Assembly: GCF_019393635.1 (NCBI RefSeq)
Contig: NC_057863.1
Coordinates: forward strand, 643,409,306 to 643,473,305
Source of the DNA: Dromiciops gliroides
Taxonomy: Eukaryota; Chordata; Mammalia; Microbiotheria; Microbiotheriidae
DNA: 64,000 nucleotides
Reading direction: 5' to 3'
Both the position numbers and the translations under genes were made by a program. This document shows, piece by piece, positions 23,708 through 38,700 of the stretch; positions within the stretch are counted from its first letter, which is position 1, and every line of letters starts with the position of its first letter. A model generated the notes under the pieces. It was not told where the DNA came from, did not search any database, and was given only the letters and a program-made list of their open reading frames with translations.

Positions 23708-26700
23708 ACAGGAATACATACATTCTAACACAGAGATATATGCATGGTCACATGGCCTGCTCTTCCCACCTGGAAGAGAATGGCATTCCGGTTAATGAGA
23801 TATTTCTCTTCCACTGTTGCTGACACACACAAGGGGTGGGACAGTATCACAGCCAGACGCAAATGCTTCTTTTTGCCCAGGAAGCTGTCTGCAAGAGGTG
23901 AGGAGGGAGACAAAGGTGGGCCAGCAGCTCAGAGATTCTCATCCCAGCCCCGTCTGCCTGCCCCATCTTCTTTCCCCCAACTTGATTCCATTCTACCAGC
24001 CCTTGGGGTCCCCGCAGGTCCACCCACTTTTCCAGGAAGTTTTCGGAGTGACAAGGTAAATGGAGAAGGTATAGATGGTCCCTTTGTCCAGGTAGATGTA
24101 TTCAGGAAGGAAATCCATGGCCTTCTGATTGTAAAGCTTGCCATAGCTGTCCATATTAATGTACACACCAAACTCAGTCTGAAAGTTACTGGCTTTATAG
24201 GAATAGAAAGCCTGCCAAGACCAGGGAGGGATTGGTCAGGTTCTGAGCACCTCCTGAAGATCCCATCAGCCCCCTTAGCTCCAAGGATCCCATAATCTCA
24301 AAAGCTAGAAAGGAACTCATAGGCCCAAAGAGGAATCCCCCTCCAGGGTATGCCCTCTCTCTACTGCCCCACTCCAACTCCATCCAGCCTTTCTCAGCTC
24401 TTGTACTGAAAAGTCCTAATTGTTAGAGAATTTCCTTAAATTTGTCTCTCTTCACCTTCCCTACCTCTCTTCCCTTTCCCTCCCAGTTTTGGCCAAGCCA
24501 AGCATGGCCAATTCCTTCAACAGATTCTCCCACAGAATGACCTCCAGTGCCCTCATCATCCTTCATGCCCTCCTCTAGACTATGGAAATGTGAAATCCAG
24601 AACCAAAGACAACTGTCCAGGTGTATTCTGACTGGGGCAGAGTTCAAGTTGACTTCCTATCACCTCCCTGCTTCTTTCTCTCTCTCTCTCTCTCTTTATT
24701 TTTTATTGGTGAGGCAATTGGGGTTAGGTGACTTGCCCAGGGTCACACAGCTAGTAAGTGTTAAGTGTCTGAGGACAGATTTGAACTCAGGTCCTCCTGA
24801 CTCCAGGGCCAGTACTCTATCCACTGCGCCACCTAGCTGCCCCACCCTGCTTCTCTCTCTCTCTCTTTTTTTTTGGGGGGGGAGGGGTAAGACAATTGGG
24901 GTTAAGTGACTTGCCCAGGGTCACACAGCTAGTAAGTGTTATGTGTCTGAGGCCGGATCTGAACTCAGGTCCTTCTGAATCCAGGGCCAGTGCTCTATGC
25001 ACTGTGCCACCTAACTGCCCCCCTGCTTCTCTCTTAATGGAGCAAGGATGACATTAGCATTCTTGGCTGTCATATCAAAAGGTGAATTCATATTGAGCTA
25101 GCAGTCCACTAAGACCCTAAGACCTCTTTTACTCAGTGTAGCCACACCTTCCCCAGCTTGTCCTTGGGACACTGACTTTTTGAACCCAAGTGTTAAGACT
25201 TTACATTTATTGTCTCCTGAATTTCATCATATTAGATTCAGCCCCATGTTCTCACTGCCCCAGATCTTTTAAATTCTGGACTCTGTCATCCAGTGTGTAA
25301 GCTCTCTCTCCTTTCTGTCACCTTCAGACTTAAGGAACATATTATGCCTTGACCCAAATGATTGATACAAATATTAACTAGCACAGAGCCAAGCCCAGAT
25401 CCTTGGGGCACTCCCCTGAAGACCTTCTGATGCCACACCAGCATCAAACCATTAATGGCTATGCTTTTCAGATCTTGTCATCCAATGGGTTAGTTGTCCC
25501 TCTTGGCTATGGTGTCACCTATCCCAGGTGTCAGAGCCCCAGGGCCACTGACATGCTGGTGTTTAATAATTGGATATCCATTTGTAGTGTTGGCAGATTT
25601 ACAAGGTATAAATGCTCACCCTGCAAATTTAACAACCAGCTCACCTGCAGCACACTGCTGACAACCCTGTGGCCAAACCCCACCATCCCTGCCTACACAC
25701 TCCCATAACTTCCTTCCCAACCCCCTGTAGAAGAGTGGACAGTGTAGGAAAAATGAGGCTGGGGGGGGGGTGGTGAGGGGGAAATACCCCTGCCATCCCT
25801 TTCACCTTATGTTGCTTTTTATCCTTCCACCAACGCCAGGTAGGGTCATGGACAGGATCTGCATAGGGCTAGAAGGGCAACAGAGAAGGTACAGGTAGGT
25901 GCTGGGGAAGGAAACTCCTTGAGCTTTCTAACTGCCCTCTCCCCTACTTTGGACTTCTCTTCTTGGCTTCATTCATACATACCTTATTATACTTGGAGTG
26001 CAGCCAGAGCAGGTGGTAGACAAGGCCCTGGTAGATGGCCAAAGAGACTTTGCTGTGGAAGCCAGCCTCAGAGCTCACAAAGGGTGGCTCAGCCCGATAG
26101 CGCTCCAGTCGTGTATATCGTTGTGGGTTCGGCAGGTCCCTTAGCTGCATTAGCTCAAAAGGGCAGGGATTACTGTAGAAGAGGGTCGGGAGAGGCCTAG
26201 GAAAGACACAGAGGAAAAGGGATTTGGGAGGAGCCCAGCCCCAACCTAAGCAAGCCCCCCCTCCGAGTTCCTTCTATGCACATGTTATCTATCACCCCTG
26301 CATCTAAGTGTTTGTCCATTTATCTGTCCATTTTATCCATATATCTGTATGTCAATTGTGTATCCATTGATTTACCTATTTGTTTTTCTGCCCATTTATT
26401 CATCCATCCATATATATAAACCATCCATCCATTAGTTCATCCATTAGTTCATTCATATATCCATTCATGTATTCATTCATCCATCTGTTTATTTTTATAT
26501 TCATTTATCCATCCATCCATTAGTCTATATTATTCAGCAAATACTTGGTAAAATAAAAATGGTGATATAACCTAGACCCTCTTCCCAAAGAGCTTATAAC
26601 ATAAGAACAAAGTAGATGAAAGGTCAAGTGAAAAAATAACAAAAAGAAAATAGTGAGTTCATGGTGAAGGAAAGTCATAGGAAGGCATGAGAAGAAATGG

Positions 26701-29700
26701 AATTGGGAAGCATTACTTTCACCTAGGGAATCTCAGAAAACTTTATGGAGAAAATGGCACCTAAGCTAGACAGTCAAGGGCTCCTCAAGGTGGCTTTGCA
26801 TGGGAGAGGCCCTCAAGGGTCCTGGGCTCTGATATCTCCTTTATTAACCCCACACCAACCACTCTGTTGTCCCAGATGGGCAGTTGGGTTCTGGCTCACT
26901 CACGTGTTAATACTGATCTCATAGGTAGTCAGACCAAGCAGCTGATACACCAAGATTTGATTCACTGGCAGCTGTCTTTTCACCAACCTCCCTTCCCCTT
27001 TCTGGTCAACCAGGTAGACCAGCTGTGGGGAAAGGGGTTAAAGAGGAGGAGAGGGAGGGTCATTTCAGCCCTCTGGGAATGGATTCCTCCCTGGGTAGCC
27101 AGGCCAGCTTGGAAAGGCTGCACTCTATTTTTTAATTTTTTTTTTCAAGGCAATGAGGGTTAAGTGACTTGCCCAGGGTCACACAGCTAGTTAAGTGTCA
27201 AGTGTCTGAGGCTGGATTTGAACTCGGGTACTCCTGAATCCAAGGCCAGTGCTTTATCCACTGCGCCACCTAGCTGTCCCTATTTTTTAATTTTAATAAA
27301 CATTTTTATTTAAAGTTTGGAGTTCCAAATTCTATCCCTCCCTCTCTCACTCCATCCCCACCCCCCTCCCTGAAGTGGTAAGCATCTAGGTTATACATGT
27401 CTCCCCTCTCTTTCAAGCTCACCTGCTGCAGACCTATACTGTCATAGAAGATACTGATTGAGGTCTCATTGGTTGAATACAGGCCTGAAGCCTCCATCTG
27501 GGAAAGGCTGAAAATAATCTCCCAGCCCTCTGACGGGTACAGACGATACACTTTGAAGCTGCCTTCAACAATGAACCAGATCTAGGGGGCCGAGATCCCA
27601 GAAGGGACAAGGAGAGGGAAAGTGAGAGAGTACAGGAGCTTGAGGGCCCAGGCAGGATCCCCTGGGAGGCTGGGAAGAATGGTGACCAGGGTGAGGGGAG
27701 TGGGGGCATCCAGGATGAAACAAGGGATGGGGAGCCCCCAGGAGGGGCCTTGAGTTCAGGAGGAGGCAGAGAATAGGGAGGAGGCAGAAGCCATGGAGTG
27801 GTCAGGCCAACCTCTTATTCCCCACCTCCTCAGTCTCAGTGACGCAGACCACTTGGCCTTTGTAGGAGCTGGCCATGTATTTTATTGAGGACTCCTTGGG
27901 GAATCCAGCCAAGTAAATGTAATTCTTATGATCATAGCTGTGGGGGAAGGAGAGGGGAACCTGGGCTTGGTCAAGGGCATCTAAAGAGAGCAGCCCAAAG
28001 AGCTCAGCCTCTCTCTGCTTGCCCCCATGCAACACCCTCCTTGTCCTTTACATTCCCGGCTCCCCAGGCTAAAGATTCAGGGAATCACAGGGTTTGATGC
28101 CCCACTAGACAGATGGGGAAATAGAGGGCTGAAATCACATAATGAGTCAGAGGCCAGAACTTGAACTCAGGGTTTCTTTTGTTCTAGCCCACAGTCTCAG
28201 GGCATGAGGAGCAAGAATCTAGACTTAGAATTATGTTGACAAGTGCTTACAAATGGCACTTCATTTTATATCCTCACAACCATCCTGGAAAGCAGGTGCT
28301 ATTATTCATTCCCATTTTACAGATGAGGAAACAGACTGAGGGACTTGCCCAGGGACACACAGCTATTGAGTGTTTAAGGCTGGTTTGGAATTCAGTTCTT
28401 TACTACAGGCCCACCACTCCATCCACTTCCACCATCTCAATGTCTAGTTACTTAGGTGACATAGGACATTGTAGGTGAGAGGAAGGCTGCAGCCAACCCT
28501 CAAAGGGAGGGTGAGGATAGAGGGAGAGGCTTCTAGCCCGCCCCCCAAGTTCAGGGAATCCTACTTGTGCACATGGCCACTGGCCCGCATGCCCTCTGGC
28601 CCCCTCCCCACCTAGTTTCCCCTTTGCCCTCTCACCTCTGCAGAATAGCATTGCCCCAAATGAACAGCAGTTGGGAGAAAGGGTTGTGGAACAGACCCCT
28701 GGGAACCAAGGGGTAGTCAGTGTACTTCTCCATGCCCAGCAGCATCACAAAATCTATGTCCTCACCTGCTCAGGGATCCAAAACTACTGTAGTGAATGAA
28801 CTCCCTCAGATCAAACCCCCTCCCTCACCCAGCACCTCAACCCCACTTCTTCATCCCCTCTCCCCCAGCACTCCAGCCCAATTCAACCCTCTCTCCATGC
28901 CCATATTTCCCCAGCTATCTAGCCTTTCAATCCCCCTCGAGCTCTCAGGTAACCCCACGTACCCATGGGGATGAAAGGGGGAATTTGAAAGAGCAAGTGG
29001 ACCGAATCCAAATGGGAGCTTGTAGTGACTGGAGAGTACTTTAAAACCTGGAAACGTGTCTTGTTGCCTTGAGCAAACTCCATGAGAAGGAAGAAAGTGT
29101 CGTCTTCCATGTTGTATACCACCCAATGGAGCCAACACTCTGGAGCTGCAGGGAGGTGGCCAGGGTTGCTGGCCTGATGCTGTTGACTGGAGGCCATCGG
29201 CACCTCCCAGGAATGACCCAGGGCCTCTTTGTGTCCTGACAGCTCTCCCAGGGATTCGGGGCCCAGTGGACCCAAGTAGCCTCTGTTGACCTCCCCTCCC
29301 TAGGCTGCAAGGACTCAAGAGAGCTCAGGACCATCCCAGGCCCCTAGACACTCTGAGGTTCAGAAACCAGAATGGAGTCCAACACCCTCCTTTTACAGAT
29401 GAGGGAACTGAAGCCCAAGGAGGGGGTAAATGCCTTTTTGAAGGTCACAAAGCTAGTCAGTGGCAGAGCCGGGATTGACCAAATCCAACCCTCTCTTTCC
29501 ACTGCTCCATACTGCCTCCCTAGCCCTAGACCCCAACACCACCCCTGGGGGGATCCAGCACCACCATATATCCATACCTTTCTGGAAGTCACACGTTGAT
29601 CTCATATTAGGCATCCTCTTAAAAGTTACTTTGCCATCTAGGGAAGGAGGAAGGAGTAAGGCATGAGGACAGAGGTTAGTCCTGGGGCCAAGGCAGAGCA

Positions 29701-32700
29701 GCTTCCCTCTTACTCCCTAGCTATAAGAATGGTCCAGGACGAGCAGCCTCTAGCCCCTAAGAGAGAGAATCCACAAGCACATTATGCCCAAAATGAGGTT
29801 AGGGACAGAGGACCAAGCAGGCTTTTCAGAAGGATGTGCCAGCCCTGGTCCCTTATCCCAGACTACTTCTTTCCATTCCATCTTTGGAATGAACCCGGCT
29901 GAACGCCAGACCCCCCATCCTTGTGTGCACCTCCTACTAAATCTTCTATGAGTGTCCCGTGCAGTGGGATCTAACCCCGGTCCTTTTCAACAATTGGATT
30001 TAGATGCCTGGTGCAACCAGCCTGGGATTGCCCCTAGACATTACTGTCAAGCGCCCTGATGGGTGGAAGCCAGGGGAAAAGCTCATAGCCTTGTGTCAGC
30101 CATCAGCACCAGAAGCCAGACAAGATTATACAATTGCTTGGCATTCTTAGGATAAGAAATAAGTTTTATGTTTTTTGTTTATTTTTTTTTTTGGTGAGGC
30201 AATTGGGGTTAAGTGACTTGCCTGGGGTCACACAGCTAATAAGTGTCAAGTGTCTGAGATCAGATTTGAACTCAGGTCCTCCTGACTCTAGGGCTGCTGT
30301 TCTATCTACTGAATCACCTAGCTACCCCAAGAAATAAGTTTTAAAAAGATTTGGTGTTGTCTCAGCTTTGTGTGCCCTGGGCAAGCACCCCAACTGTCTT
30401 GTCCTTGTGAAAGCTCTGTGCATCATTCATATCTAAGTAAATAATAACAAACTCAGGGACTAGATGAAGAAGTCTCCTTATTCTAAAACCCAATGATAGG
30501 AGGTAAGATCCTCAAGGGCAGGAGATGTTTTGCTTTGTTTGCTTGTATCTCCAACACCTATTCACCTATACCAGTGCTTGGCACACAGCAGGCACTTAAT
30601 AGATGCCTATGGATTGATTGAGTGAAGTATTTATCTTGTTGTGGGAGGAAAGCAGCAATCAGTCAGTCTACAAGCATTTATTAAGCAAATGTCAGGCTCT
30701 TTGCTAGATGCTAGTGATACGAAGGCAAAGAATAGAACCATTGCTGCTGTCAAGGAGTTTATAGTCTACTGAAGGGAAAATCACATGCTCATGTATGTGT
30801 ATGTTGTTTAGTCATTTCAGTGGTATTCCACTCCTCGTGATACTATTTAGGGTTTTCTTGGCAAAGATACTGCAGTACTTTGCCATTTCCTTCTCCAGCT
30901 CATTTTACAGATGAAGTATGTGAGGCAGACAGGGTTAAGTGATTTGCCCAGGGTCACAGAGCTAGTAAGTATCCTCTTTTATTTTATTGGTAAGTTCAAC
31001 CCATTCACATTGATTGCTAACTTTGTATTTCCTGCCAACCTATTGTCTTTTATTTATCCTTCTATTTTTTTTACCCTATCCCATTCTGACCACTATATTC
31101 CCTCTTCTCACAGCCCCCTCCCCACCTTTTCACAGTCCCTTCACCTCCTACTTCCCTATTGAGTAAGATGAATTTCTATACCCAACTGTGTGGGTGGATA
31201 TAGATATCTTCCTTGAGGACCACTTTTATGCCAAAAACTTTTCACTCCCACAGTACATTTCTTTCTCATTCATCCATTTTTCTTTTCAGAACATAGCAAC
31301 AAAATAGACTCCCACCCATGTCCTCTAAGTAGATTACATCTAACTGTTGTAATGATAATCGAGTTTTTAGGGGTTACATGTATCAGTTTTTGATTTGGGA
31401 TTATAAACAGTTTGACTTTATTAAAATTCCTATAATTTTTCACTCATGCTTACCTCTATATACTTGGGTCTTGTGTTTGAATATCAATTGAGGGGGGGGC
31501 AATGAGGGTTAAGTAACTTGCTCAGGGTCACATAGCTAGTGTCAAGTGTTTGAGGCTGGATTTGAACTCAGGTCCACCTGATTCCAGGGCTGGTGCTTTA
31601 TCCACTGTACCACCTAGCTGCCCTCGAATATCATATTTTCCATTACATTCTGGTCTTTTCATCAGGTATACTTGAAAGTCTATTGCATTAAAATTCTTTT
31701 TTTTCCCTTTGTAGGATTATACTCAGTTTTGCTAGGTAGGTTATTCTTGGGTATAATACTAGCTTCTTATCTTCTGGGATATCACATGCCCAGACTTCCA
31801 ATTCTTTATCATGGTAGTTGCTAAATCTTGTATGATTTATGGACTGTGGCTCCATGTTTTTTGAAGTTTCTTTCTGGATGCTCTTCTTCTTGACATGAGA
31901 GCTCTGGAATTGGGCTATAAGATTCCTGGGAGTTTTCATTTTGAGAGGTGATCTGTGAATTCTTTCAATTTCTACTTTGCCCTCTGGTTCTATGACATTG
32001 GATTTCTTGGTTGTTTGGTGTGTTTTTTTAATCACAGTTTTTAGGTTGTCCAATAATTCTTAAATGATCTCTTGATTTATATTCCAGGTCAATTTCACAT
32101 TTTCCTCTATTTTTTCAATCTTCTTTGTTTTATTATTTCTAGGATGTCTCATGGAATCATTAGCTTCTAGTTGATCAATTCTGGTTTTTAAGTTCTTTTC
32201 TTCATTGTGGTTTTGTAGTTCTTTTATGATGTGACCAATTGTAAATTTTAAGGAGTTATTGTCTTAAGTATTTTGGGGGCTTCTTTTACCAAGTTGCTCT
32301 CTTTTCATAAATGTCTTGCATTGCTCTCATTTTTTTCAAAATTTTTCCTCTGTCTTATATGATTTTAAAAACCATTTGAAAATATTTATTTCTCCTAGGA
32401 ATTATTATTGGGATTGTGCCCAATATACATTTTTTGAGGCTTTCCTTGTAGATATGTTCAAGTCATTGTCTTCTGAGTTTTTCTCTTGAGCTTCTCTGTC
32501 ACCATAGATTTTTATGATCACGTTTCTTTTTTTATTGTCTGCTCATTTTCCAGCCTATTTCTTGACTTTGGAATTTATATTTTAGAGTTGGCCTCTGCTC
32601 CCCTCTGGGATGGGGGGAGAGGATAGAGAAGATAATTATCATGAGCTTTAGGCCTTTTTGTCCTGCTGTTTTTATGGCTAGGTCTGGTGGGGTGGAGCTA

Positions 32701-35700
32701 TAAGTTTTTGGTGCTTGCAAGATGGTGCAATCTGGGGTGAGTTCTAGTCATGACCCTCCTGGTTTGTGCTCTGCTCCTTACCCTGGTAGAACCCCCAGCT
32801 TCTTTGCAACTGTAAGCACTCCTGTCTACCCTGTAAACTTGGAAATGGCAATGAGCAATGGAATTGCCCAATGGTGCCTGGTTCTGGATCCAGTGCTAGC
32901 ACAGAGGTCCCCTGCATTTTTTTTTCTGACTAGCTATTCAATACTCTGTCTTCTGGGTACTGAGCATTCCTAGTATCTCTGTTGCTGGTGATTCTGCTGT
33001 GGTTCCAGGGCCCACATCTGGTGTTCCTTCCACCATGATGCAGTCCCAGCCACTTCCTACCAAAGGAATCTGCAGACCTCATTCTGTCTTCTTAAGCCAC
33101 CTGGGACTGGAAAAATTACTCACTGTGACTTTTTTTTCTTTTGGTTATACTCTTAAAATTTGCTTTGATGTACGTTTTTTGTTTTGTTTTGTTTTGTTTT
33201 TTGTTTTTGCGGAGCAATGAGGGTTAAGTGACTTGCCCAGGGTCACACAGCTAGTAAGTATCAAGTGTCTGAGACTGGATTTGAACTCAGGTACTCCTGA
33301 ATCCAGGGCAGGTGCTTTATTTGATGCACTTTTAAAAGTTGTTTCATGGGTGGCAGCTAGGTGGCGCAGTGGATAGAGCACCGGCCCTGGAGTCAGGAGT
33401 ACCTGAGTTCAGGTCTGGCCTCAGACCCTTAACACTTACTAGCTGTGTGACCCTGGGCAAGTCACTTAACCCCAATTGCCTCACTAAAAAAAAAAAAAAG
33501 TTGTTTGTTTCATGGGGAATATTGAGAGAGTTCAATAAAAAAGCTCATTTAACTGTACCATCTCTGTTCTGCCTCTCTATGTTATCTCACTTGGTGATCT
33601 CTCATTAGTTGCCATGGGTACAATCATCATTCCTATGAAAATGACTCCCCGATATATATACTGTATCCATCCCTAGCCTCTCTCCTAAAGCCCAGGCCCA
33701 CATCACCAACTACTTTGCTAGATATCTCCATCTCAATGTCTAATACACATCTGAAATTGAAAATGAAATTTGCTCTCTTTCCCCAGAAACCTATTCCTCC
33801 TCTAAAGTTCTTTATTTCTGTTATGGATAGCATCATCCTTCCAGTCACCTTGACTTACGATCTAAAATTATCCTTGGTTCTTCCCTTTCCCTTCTCTCTT
33901 GGCAAGGAATTGCCAAGTCTTATCTACAAGTCTCTCAAATCTATCACCTTCTCTTCACTCCCTTGTTTCATATACCATGGGTGTTCAGGCTCTCATCATC
34001 TTTGCCTTGACTACTGTAATAGACTTTTTTTTTTTTTAGTGAGGCAATGGGGTTAAGTGACTTGCCCAGGGTCACACAGCTAGTAAGTGTTAAGTGTCTG
34101 AGGACAGATTTGAGCTCAGGTACTCCTGACTCCAGGGCCGGTGCTCTATCCACTGCGCCACCTAGCTGCCCCTTGTAATAGGCTTTTAATTGGTCTCTGC
34201 TTCTAGGATCTCCTCTCCAACCCATCCTCCAAATGGCTTCCATATTAATAGTCTTACAGCACAGGTCCCAGCAGGTCACAGTCTTACTAAAAAAAAACAC
34301 TGAATTTTCATCCTCATTTCCTCCAGAAGAAAATACACACTTTGAGATTTTCTCCAACCTAACTTTCCAGGCTAATTTCCAATTACTATCTTTCAATCAA
34401 TCACCATTCAAGTCAAAATGAGAATAAAGCACTAATATTCCACCTTCCAACTCTGTGTCTTGCAAAGGATGTCCCCCCCTGAGGTGCCACCTCAGTTGAC
34501 CTCCTGTACCCCCTCATTAAGGCTTTCTCCAATTTATTTTATATTTACTTATCTATGTGCATGATGTGTCCCCCAATAGAATGCAGGAGCCAATTTTCAT
34601 TTTCTCATGGGCATTTCAAACTGAAAGTCAAAGTGATGGCCTATCTCAGCTGGAAGGGACCTCAGAGCCCTTCCAGTCCAACCCTTTCATATATAGATGA
34701 GGAACTGAGGCCCAGAGAGAGAGACTTGTTCAAGGTCACACAGGTAATAAATGTAGGTTAACTATTAGAAGGACCAGGTATGTCAATTGAAGAAAAAAAA
34801 AATTATGCTTTGCTCTAATCCCTCCTATCTGTGCAAATATACTTTAAACACAAATAATTATAAGCAGATATTATAATTTTGCTTTGAATTAAATTTTTCA
34901 TCCTACTGTCTTGATTTGCTTTGCCTTATGGATAAAAAAAAATGTGCTACATCCATTCAGGCAATTTGGTCCTTGAAGATACCCTTAAATACCCATCTTT
35001 CTTAATAAATACTTGTTTGAATAGAGGTGAAGGGAGGTGTAGGAACTTGGGACCACACATCACCACCCCACAATTTTAGAGCCTGAAAGTCCCTTTTCAG
35101 AAAAAGGAAGCTGAGGGAGGCTACCTGTGATGGTCCCAAAGTGGAAGAAGCCCTCCTCGTTGCCCCCAGCCAAGGCCAAGACGTACTCAGAGCCATTGCT
35201 GTGGAGTTCCACAGGACAAAGTTTCTTGATACACCGACTATGCAAGACTCGGACCCAATTGCCTGGGGAAAGGGAGGGACTTTCTCAGGGCCAGGAATCT
35301 CCCCCCTCCCTTCTCCAAGACTGGCACCCCCTCATTCTTCCAGTGGGAAACTGAATCCCAGAAACTTCTCAGGATCATCTGAGAATGGCTTAGCTTCCTT
35401 CAGGAAGCCTTCATCAGTTCCCCAAGATTGCTATTGAAACAACAAACTACCCCCTCCCCCAACACCTATATGGTTCTGCCCCTTTTTCATGCTCTTGGAT
35501 ATTATAGTTTTCTGTTTGGGTCATGACCCTGCTATGGGCTTTAAGAAGGAACTTGGCCTTGTGTAAATTCTGGGTAAGAGATAAGAGTTCCCTTATCAGT
35601 CTGATAAGCTCCCCTATCAATTGAATGAGCTTACAGGGAAGTAGACAAACCTTTGGGGTTCTCCTCATGGAGAGAGTGGGCATGCCCACTGGTTTTTCCC

Positions 35701-38700
35701 TGGATTCTACATAAGGTGCCCATAGACATGCCCATTCTCCATGGAAGGGCATCCATCAGACATACCAAAAGTTCACTGCTGTAAACTCATCCAACTGATC
35801 CTTGAACTCCCTGAATCATTCTTCCCTCTATCACCTCAGGTGGCTCTTCCTCAGCATCTGGTTCAGGAGTCTGTATTCTATGATCTCTTGGAAGATTATT
35901 CTCATTTGAGCTGGAGTCAGACCCCAGGCTCAGAGAAGCTAATCTGCCCCAAGGTGAGGAGGGGGAGACACTAGAACTAGGAGGGAAGGCCCAATCCCTA
36001 CTCTCATAGTTCTTCCCTTCCCTAGCTTCTCACTGGTGGCAGGCCCTTTTTCAGGCCCTTGGAAGTAGTCGCCAGTGAAATAGTAGACAAGTTGGTTCTG
36101 TCGGATGAAGAGGGTGCTTTCAGTAGATATGGTGTCAAAGATGGAGGCCGTGAACTGCTCCTGAGGACAGTGAAGAGAACCCAGCCAGCAGCTATCGATG
36201 TTCAGCTGAGCCCAGCAGTGCAGGGATGGAGGTGTGCAGGATAGAGAGCAGGAAATAGGCATAGAGGTTATATAGGCCACCACCACCCCTCCTTTATAGA
36301 CAATGAAGTCCTTATAATACCCCACTCTTGGGGATCCGCATCTCCTTCCCTCCTTCCCTTCCCAAGTCTAGAGAATGTCCACTCTTGCCCACCCTCCATC
36401 CACACAGTCAGCTGCCACTCAGCCTCCCTCACCTCCACCAGGGAGATGTCTCTGAAGCTAGAGTCAGAGAGGAGAATCATCTTCTCATCCGGAATCCCCC
36501 CGAGGATTAGCACAGGAGCCTGGTCCACTGTAGCCCAGACAGGTCTAGATGGTGTGTTGATGAAATCCCTGTGTATTATGGGCCTGACCTAATGGGAGAG
36601 GACCAAGGGACACAATGGGAGAAGGAAGACAAACCCCATCTTAGCCAGGATCCTCAGTCAAGAGGATCACCTTCCCCCCACCACCTTCCCCTCAGACTTT
36701 CTCCGATCCTTTTCCTCTCTCTCACCTCATTTCCAAGGGTAAAGATCAGTTTGTCCTTTTCTTGTTTCAGAAACCCATTGATATTTATCATGTACCTGCA
36801 GAAGGAGGGGGAATAGCTTCCTTGGCTTTCAACATATTCAATGGAGATTTCTCACCCCACACCCTAACTTGGTACCCAGACACTGCCTCTCAAGCCCTAG
36901 GTCCCTGACTCTGAATAGGAGGCAACATGGTACAGTGACAAGAACATTGAATTTGAAGTCAAAGGACCTGGGTTCAAATCTTGCTGTTGGCACCTAGAAC
37001 CTCTGTGCCCTTGGGTACTGCCACCTTGCCTCTGTCCCTCTATGCCATCCCATCTGGTGATCTCTCATGAGTTGCCATGGGTTCAATCATCATTTCTATG
37101 AAGATGCCTCCCAGAGCTAAGGTCCTTCCTGTGCCCCAGTTTTCTCATCTGTAAAATTAGGGGGTTGGACTCCATGTCTTCTGAGCTCTCTTCCAGGTCA
37201 AATACTCTATAATTTATGATCCTCCTCTTTTAATCCAACTCAATTCAACAAACATTTATGCTTCACCTACTCTGTGCTAAGCCCTCATAGAGCTTATATT
37301 CTACTCTCTTTCACTTAGCCTCTATGGCCCTCAGTTTCTTCATCTGTAAAATACAGATGGAAGTAGTAGGTTGATTTAGGTGATCTCTAGGGTCATCCTA
37401 GGTTTAGAGATTTTGCTTACTTACTTAGATCAGCCCTCTGTCTACAAACCACACACCGACTATGCTAACATCGAGGTCAGTTGTGCCTTCTACCATCCCT
37501 GTACCCCACAGGGATCCCTGGGACTCCACCCACCTAGCATTACCAATGATCTCCCCCATTTTGTTGCTGGAGATTTCAACTTCCATCACTACACTGCCAT
37601 TCTTCATGGGCATTGGGGTGTACCAACTCATGGCACAGGCATGCTCAGCTGAACAGGACACTGGTAGGTACGAGATGGAAAAAGGTGGGCACAGGCCTGG
37701 GGACCACCCTCACCCAGCCAGAACTGCCTCACCTTCCCTTTTTACCAGAACCCTACCAAGAGATTGGGGCCTTGGTATAGAGTGCCAGACCTCACAGTGG
37801 GCTATGCTTCTCCCCTCTCCTATAGAGAATTGGGGCCTCCAGGAGTCATTAGCATTGTCTAACAGGCCAAGCTTTCTGAGGGATGGGTCACTCTATCCTA
37901 CCCAAACACAACTGAATCCAAGTATAAAAAGTTGGCACCAGCTATTGTGGGATCCCAAGGTCTTTGTGACTTGCAGCTGAACCCTTGACTAGGCATCAGG
38001 GGCCTCTGAGTGTCCCAGGTGAGTGTCCAGGGACCTGTACCTCACAAGGCCTGGTATGCAGGTCTGCTCCCTATCCCCACCCATTCTCCAGGTGCCAAAC
38101 TGGCTAAGGACAGATCTATTCCTCATCCTGTCCAACTTCGTAGCAAGAGCCCTCTGGCAGCCCCCTTCTCCAAGACATTGTTCTTCCTAACTCTTGGTGC
38201 CCAGTCCATTGTTGGGGGAAGACCCTCACTGTGGCTTCGGAATGGTGCTCCCTCCATCTGGATTTGCAACCTTTCTGACTTCCACCTCCGGAAATTCACA
38301 GGGGTGTGGAAGGTGACCAGCACAATGGGAAACAGGCCCTTAAGGTGGCCCCCACGGACAAAGGCTTCTTTAGCCTGAGAGGGGACCAAAGAGGGAGTGA
38401 CACTGACCAGTCTAGGGGCATGGCCAGATCCTCCTTGTCCCACCCACCAGGTGCCTTGGCCTGGGCCTTGGCATTAGAGAAAGGCCTCTGACCCTGCCTA
38501 TCTGGCTGAAGTGGGTAGGCAGCTGGGGGCAGAGAACAGAACTCTGCCAGGCAAGAACCCAGGGCACAATTACTGGCTTCATTCCTGGAAGCTGGAGAGA
38601 AACTGGAGAGAGAGTACCCTGTGTGTCAATGAAGGCACCAGCACCATTCTTGAATGCTAGGTGAACCCTCCAGAATCTAAATTTCCCCCTGGGATTCCCT

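Larger units (their letters stand above)
24290..25440 (+). repeat. L3/CR1-type LINE fragment, split by two SINEs
   Basis: CATGCCCTCCTCTAGACTATG, GTCCAGGTGTATTCTGACTG, and after the SINEs GCTAGCAGTCCACTAAGACC and GCACAGAGCCAAGCCCAGAT follow the order of the CR1 3' region. Ancient; in the intron between exons 16 and 17. Confidence 0.6.

Noticed and set aside
23744-24295. 183-codon plus-strand open frame
   Set aside because: Antisense shadow of CATSPERG exons 17 and 18.
33339-33608. A recurring peptide ([21 protein letters not shown] and its antisense [20 protein letters not shown]) in many open frames across the window
   Set aside because: It is the translation of the CORE-SINE in each orientation; every occurrence coincides with a SINE copy, so it is not a protein family.
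37462-37980. 172-codon plus-strand open frame
   Set aside because: It lies antisense to CATSPERG exon 4 and its intron, and the translation has no recognisable domain.
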